A stretch of 64,000 nucleotides of DNA from Myoxocephalus aenaeus (lineage: Eukaryota; Chordata; Actinopteri; Perciformes; Cottidae). This document shows, piece after piece, positions 63,086 to 64,000 of the stretch. Positions within the stretch are counted from its first letter, which is position 1. The number at the start of each line of letters is the position of its first letter. The translations under genes and the position numbers were made by a program. The notes beneath the pieces are model-generated. The model was not told where the DNA came from and did not search any database. It worked only from the letters and a program-made list of their open reading frames with translations. The stretch covers positions 3,323,501-3,387,500 of the forward strand of contig JBAMJR010000011.1 in assembly GCA_038501785.1 (NCBI GenBank), read 5' to 3'.

Positions 63086-63099
63086 GTTATTGCCTAATT

Positions 63100-63480
63100 G
63101 ATTCATTCTTTGGGAGTTGGGAGCTCCCTCTGGAACTGTGTCAGCGTTCACACCATCTGGCATTGACGGAACCTTCAGGAACGTTCAGGTTTGTCCCTGC
63201 AGCCCCGTCGTCCTGGTTATCCTCCTGCTGAGGTAAATTGGGTCGTAATACTCTTTGGTTCGGCCCCATAGGTCACTCCACCTTCCATAGAATGGCAATG
63301 TTTCACAACTTTCAACATAGGGTGGGCAATTAAACCCTGTTGATCACAATGTGGCCAGGCAGTTATAAAGGAGGATTCCCTGACATACAGAAAAGCCCAA
63401 ATTAATAAAAAAAATACAGCTTTAAAAGCTTCCTGCTCAAAACTACATTGCTAATAGTGAGGGTAAAATTAAGCACACAG

Positions 63481-63546
<66 letters not shown>

Positions 63547-64000
63547 CACATCATATATCAGTTCCTGGGATTACCCCACTACTCGTGGGTTCCATATTTA
63601 ACAAACAAAAAGTAATACACAACAAGGTTTACACTTACACTACATACAGTAAACATATTAAACTAACTAAAATAGTTTAGTTACAGTGAGTCATAAAGCA
63701 CCACAAGTGAGTTATGGCTCCATACTGTTTTTTTCATACCATTGTTTTTTGGTTGGGATTCTCCAGCTCTTTTTTTGCAGCACTTGGACCAAATTACTTA
63801 GCTGTAATAAAGTTACATATAATAAAGTTGCATGAAACAGAAACTCTCAAGTTATAAATTATAATTAAGTACAGTAATTCATTTCTATCATCATGTTCAA
63901 CCTTTAGGTCAAATGACCAGCTTAGAAAAATATTGATACAGCAAGTAATAATGATATACGGTTCATACACAGAAAACACTCTAAGAAACAGTGATCCTGT
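63100..64000. other. Right edge, no gene recognised
   Basis: Possible 5' end of the retroelement (no LTR recognised), one AT microsatellite and AT-rich unique sequence. Confidence 0.4.
63483..63544. repeat. (AT)n microsatellite
   Basis: About 31 units, about 400 bp upstream (in element orientation) of the gag relic. Confidence 0.97.

Larger units (their letters stand above)
61540..63090 (-). mobile_element. Decayed Gmr1-like Ty3/gypsy-class retroelement
   Basis: Three recognisable blocks lie on the minus strand in transcript order gag, integrase C-terminus, reverse transcriptase. Placing integrase before reverse transcriptase is the hallmark of Gmr1-like elements, first described from cod, and opposite to ordinary Ty3/gypsy elements. 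Large internal deletions, frameshifts and stops are present; protease, RNase H core and integrase catalytic core were not found. No LTR pair was recognised. Confidence 0.75.

Overview
The window is teleost (probably percomorph) nuclear DNA. The evidence is intron-split vertebrate genes with GT-AG introns, very long (CA)n/(TA)n microsatellites, Tc1-family transposons and fish-type MITEs. Nothing in it is bacterial or viral in layout. Four protein-coding genes were read exon by exon, with splice phase checked at each join: dnai3/wdr63 (minus, runs off the left edge), mcoln3 (plus, complete, 556 aa), gpsm2/LGN (minus, complete from its first recognisable ATG, 694 aa) and a secreted fetuin of the ahsg/fetub family (minus, complete, 449 aa).

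Layout. 1-16.7 kb: 17 in-phase coding exons of dnai3, an inner-arm axonemal dynein intermediate chain, plus one extra exon that does not fit in phase and a noncoding first exon. One intron carries a palindromic Tc1 element (8.74-10.34 kb). 16.6-17.04 kb: a compact head-to-head promoter shared with mcoln3, with a CCAAT box, a CRE-like site and an X-box-like motif. 17.95-23.65 kb: mcoln3, an endolysosomal TRPML channel, with a MITE and an AT-rich degenerate repeat in its introns. mcoln3 and gpsm2 converge tail to tail, with poly(A) signals about 25 bp apart on opposite strands. 24.68-35.95 kb: gpsm2, with N-terminal TPRs and four GoLoco motifs; a 1.4-kb foldback element lies in one intron. 35.95-43.1 kb: its long first intron, holding a decayed Tc1 copy, up to a CpG-rich probable first exon. 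45.3-51.2 kb: the fetuin gene, with a 30-bp coding minisatellite and a long (CA)n tract starting beside a splice donor. 51.2-64 kb: intergenic, dominated by long CA/TG tracts and ending in a decayed Ty3/gypsy-class retroelement on the minus strand. Its blocks lie in the order gag, integrase C-terminus, reverse transcriptase, which is the order of Gmr1-like elements.

The four genes do not form a pathway. dnai3 builds ciliary dynein arms, mcoln3 is an ion channel, gpsm2 orients the mitotic spindle and sets hair-cell polarity, and fetuin is a plasma protein. The dnai3-mcoln3 head-to-head pair matches the human 1p22 arrangement; the fetuin gene next to gpsm2 does not match human gene order. The most unusual sequence structures are the two long inverted-repeat elements inside transcribed introns and the gag-IN-RT retroelement. 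I saw no clearly undescribed multi-gene system.
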